A DNA stretch of 36,053 bases, from contig JAURFH010000016.1 in assembly GCA_030834415.1 (NCBI GenBank), forward strand, positions 1 through 36,053, read 5' to 3'. This document shows positions 35,977-36,053 of this stretch, piece after piece. Below the pieces are notes generated by a model that saw only the letters and a list, made by a program, of their open reading frames with translations, was not told the DNA's origin and made no database searches. Made by a program: the position numbers and the translations under genes. The first letter of the stretch is position 1, and every line of letters starts with the position of its first letter. The stretch comes from Verrucomicrobiota bacterium (GTDB lineage: Bacteria; Verrucomicrobiota; Verrucomicrobiia; Limisphaerales; JAEYXS01).

Positions 35977-36033
35977 ACAGGGCCCCGGCCCTGTCAAGAC
36001 GCGCGCGCTTATCGGGACGCCTGTCCCGATAGG
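35977..36033. other. two perfect hairpins at the right edge
   Basis: ACAGGGCC-CC-GGCCCTGT (35977-35994) and TATCGGGAC-GCCT-GTCCCGATA (36010-36031, extending to 36008-36033 with one G-U pair). A third small one, TAGGC-TTT-GCCTA, follows at 36030-36042. They repeat the hairpin-before-promoter pattern of cassettes B and C, so another cassette probably starts just beyond the window. Confidence 0.75.
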
Positions 36034-36053
36034 CTTTGCCTATGGCCCCGCCC

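Noticed and set aside
1-36053. tRNA genes, CRISPR arrays, insertion sequences, integrase or att sites
   Set aside because: I looked for cloverleaf arms, regular repeat-spacer units, transposase motifs and Tyr/Ser recombinase motifs and found none I could support.

Overview
The window is part of the genome of a tailed double-stranded DNA bacteriophage. It carries lysis, virion, DNA-replication and small-terminase genes, almost all tightly packed or overlapping. I see no rRNA, tRNA, CRISPR array, transposon, integrase or recognisable lysogeny repressor. Portal, major capsid, large terminase and any RNA polymerase gene are absent, so the window is not the whole genome. The sequence is GC-rich with sigma70-type promoters, and many proteins resemble those of uncultured freshwater or marine phages. 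A proteobacterial (perhaps betaproteobacterial) host and a podovirus-like virion are plausible, but both are inference.

Layout. (1) 1-14959, rightward late genes: a cut-off gene, a three-helix holin, a GH24 endolysin, a gp10-like stabilisation/head-tail protein, a structural protein, four large low-complexity proteins (likely internal or ejected virion proteins), a Dps-like four-helix protein, a Pro/Gln repeat protein and a tiny lysine-rich protein. A strong intrinsic terminator follows. (2) 14979-17170, leftward: a Cas4/RecB-like exonuclease and an SNF2-type helicase. (3) 17171-24167, rightward replication genes from a divergent promoter: two conserved unknowns, a possible DNA-binding protein, an archaeo-eukaryotic-type primase, a small unknown, a UvrD-like helicase and a family A DNA polymerase with Leu at the position equivalent to E. 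coli Pol I Phe762. A two-way terminator hairpin follows. (4) 30736-24187, leftward: an operon of about 24 very small genes with ATGA/GTGA overlaps. It contains a Rap1a/Tai-like secreted protein, a Cro-like HTH and a zinc-ribbon peptide. It has a strong promoter at its head and a second one inside. (5) 30737-31279, a non-coding control region with a G-rich tract, a long inverted repeat and a cluster of CGTRATG motifs. (6) 31280-32584, rightward: a small unknown, the terminase small subunit and a PD-(D/E)XK nuclease. (7) 32585-36053: a run of rightward genes (a Cys-rich unknown, a 22-residue membrane peptide, DUF932, an acidic repeat protein, two small unknowns) in which five genes each have their own promoter, a GC-rich leader hairpin and an identical AGAAAGGATAG ribosome-binding motif.

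How it fits together. Replication probably combines a primase, polymerase A, two helicases and a RecB-like exonuclease. The small-gene operon and the right-hand single-gene cassettes look like early, host-directed functions. The left 15 kb is the late lysis and virion block. The most unusual part is the right end, where a repeated promoter-hairpin-ribosome-site design and many palindromes suggest a distinctive regulatory system.
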